A stretch of 7,026 nt of DNA. It comes from Hyphomicrobiales bacterium. Its GTDB lineage: Bacteria; Pseudomonadota; Alphaproteobacteria; Rhizobiales; UBA4765. Each line of letters opens with the position of its first letter. Within the stretch, counting starts at the first letter, position 1. This document shows, in pieces, positions 6,803 through 7,026 of the stretch. The DNA is taken from the NCBI GenBank assembly GCA_027487195.1, contig JAIYEB010000282.1:1-7026 (forward strand), given 5' to 3'. Under the pieces are notes generated by a model, which worked only from the letters and a program-made list of their open reading frames with translations, was not told the origin of the DNA and did no database searches. A program made the translations under genes and the position numbers.

Positions 6803-6924
6803 AAGCTATCCACCCGCGCCTGACGAGCGTCCATGCCCCATAGGTCGAACGTCGTATTCAAACGGAGGGCTGCGCTTTCAGCCGGTTTGCGGGCAAGCCG
6901 GGCCCAATCCCACCTGAAAAGCGT
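6795..6924 (-). other. Intergenic spacer (130 bp) between the right-edge gene and the antiporter gene
   Basis: No gene is seen here. Small inverted repeats are present: CAAAC/GTTTG (6859-6863, 6885-6889) around GGCTG/CAGCC (6868-6872, 6879-6883) with an asymmetric internal loop, and an overlapping CGGTTTG/CAAGCCG pair (6883-6889, 6894-6900, with one G-U pair on the plus strand and a mismatch on the minus strand). Neither is followed by a U-tract on the minus strand, so I do not call a terminator. No clear promoter was recognised, leaving open whether the antiporter is co-transcribed with the gene to its right. Confidence 0.3.
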
Positions 6925-7026
6925 CTAGCCAGCCGGGTCTGCCGGTGCTGCTGCGCGGGCGGCGTCAGCCTTGGAAAGCTCGTCGTGTTTCTTCATCGAG
7001 AGCGGGATTGTGCCGAGATAGAGCAG
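6925..7026 (-). CDS. C-terminus of an unidentified protein, 5' truncated, possibly a membrane protein
   Basis: On the minus strand the frame is open from the right edge through 33 codons to TAG (6927-6925). It reads LLYLGTIPLSMKKH followed by DELSKADAARAA and a short Pro/Ala tail. A hydrophobic segment ending in basic residues and then a polar, alanine-rich tail looks like the end of a last transmembrane helix plus a cytoplasmic tail. The LLYLGTIPLS pattern reminded me of the end of CDP-diacylglycerol-serine O-phosphatidyltransferases (PssA), but 33 residues are too few for an assignment. Third positions are G/C-rich like the neighbouring genes, supporting a real coding end. It lies on the same strand as the antiporter and MATE genes, 130 bases upstream of the antiporter start. 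Confidence 0.5.
   Translation of the reverse strand: MLYLGTIPLSMKKHDELSKADAARAAAPADPAG

Noticed and set aside
6859..6900. Overlapping small hairpins after the right-edge gene as its terminator
   Set aside because: Stems are short or interrupted and no U-tract follows on the minus strand, so I describe them only under the spacer.

Overview
The window looks like ordinary chromosomal DNA of a high-GC alphaproteobacterium. I base this on strong G/C preference at third codon positions, an AhcY of the long bacterial type with an alphaproteobacterial style of sequence, a gamma/alpha-type PepN, and an AT-rich palindrome in the ahcY promoter region that resembles a SahR operator. I cannot place it below class from this sequence. 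No rRNA, tRNA, CRISPR array, insertion sequence or phage gene is visible, and nothing points to recent transfer.

Layout, left to right. (1) 1-1200, plus strand: the C-terminal part of aminopeptidase N (pepN), entering from the left edge. (2) 1201-1334: a short convergent gap holding a strong hairpin terminator. (3) 1335-2729, minus strand: complete S-adenosylhomocysteine hydrolase (ahcY). (4) 2730-2840: a 111-base divergent regulatory region with a 22-bp AT-rich imperfect palindrome and a potentially structured ahcY leader. (5) 2841-3518, plus strand: a small atypical SDR/NAD(P)-binding protein. (6) 3494-4945, minus strand: a MATE-family efflux protein whose 3' end overlaps that of the SDR gene. 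(7) 4926-6794, minus strand: a Kef-type CPA2 cation:proton antiporter with a C-terminal RCK/TrkA-N domain, overlapping or abutting the MATE start. (8) 6925-7026, minus strand: the last 33 codons of another gene entering from the right edge, perhaps a membrane protein.

How the genes work together. AhcY removes the methylation by-product SAH and is the central recycling enzyme of the methyl cycle; the palindrome upstream suggests control by an SAH-sensing ArsR-type repressor. The Kef-like antiporter and the MATE exporter form a tightly packed, probably co-transcribed pair. Both are ion-coupled membrane transporters, consistent with a stress or detoxification role, but this is inference. PepN is a housekeeping peptidase. 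The SDR has no assignable substrate.

I found no clear undescribed system. The most interesting material is non-coding: the operator-like palindrome and the alternative base-pairings in the ahcY leader, followed by the gene-end overlaps on the transporter side.
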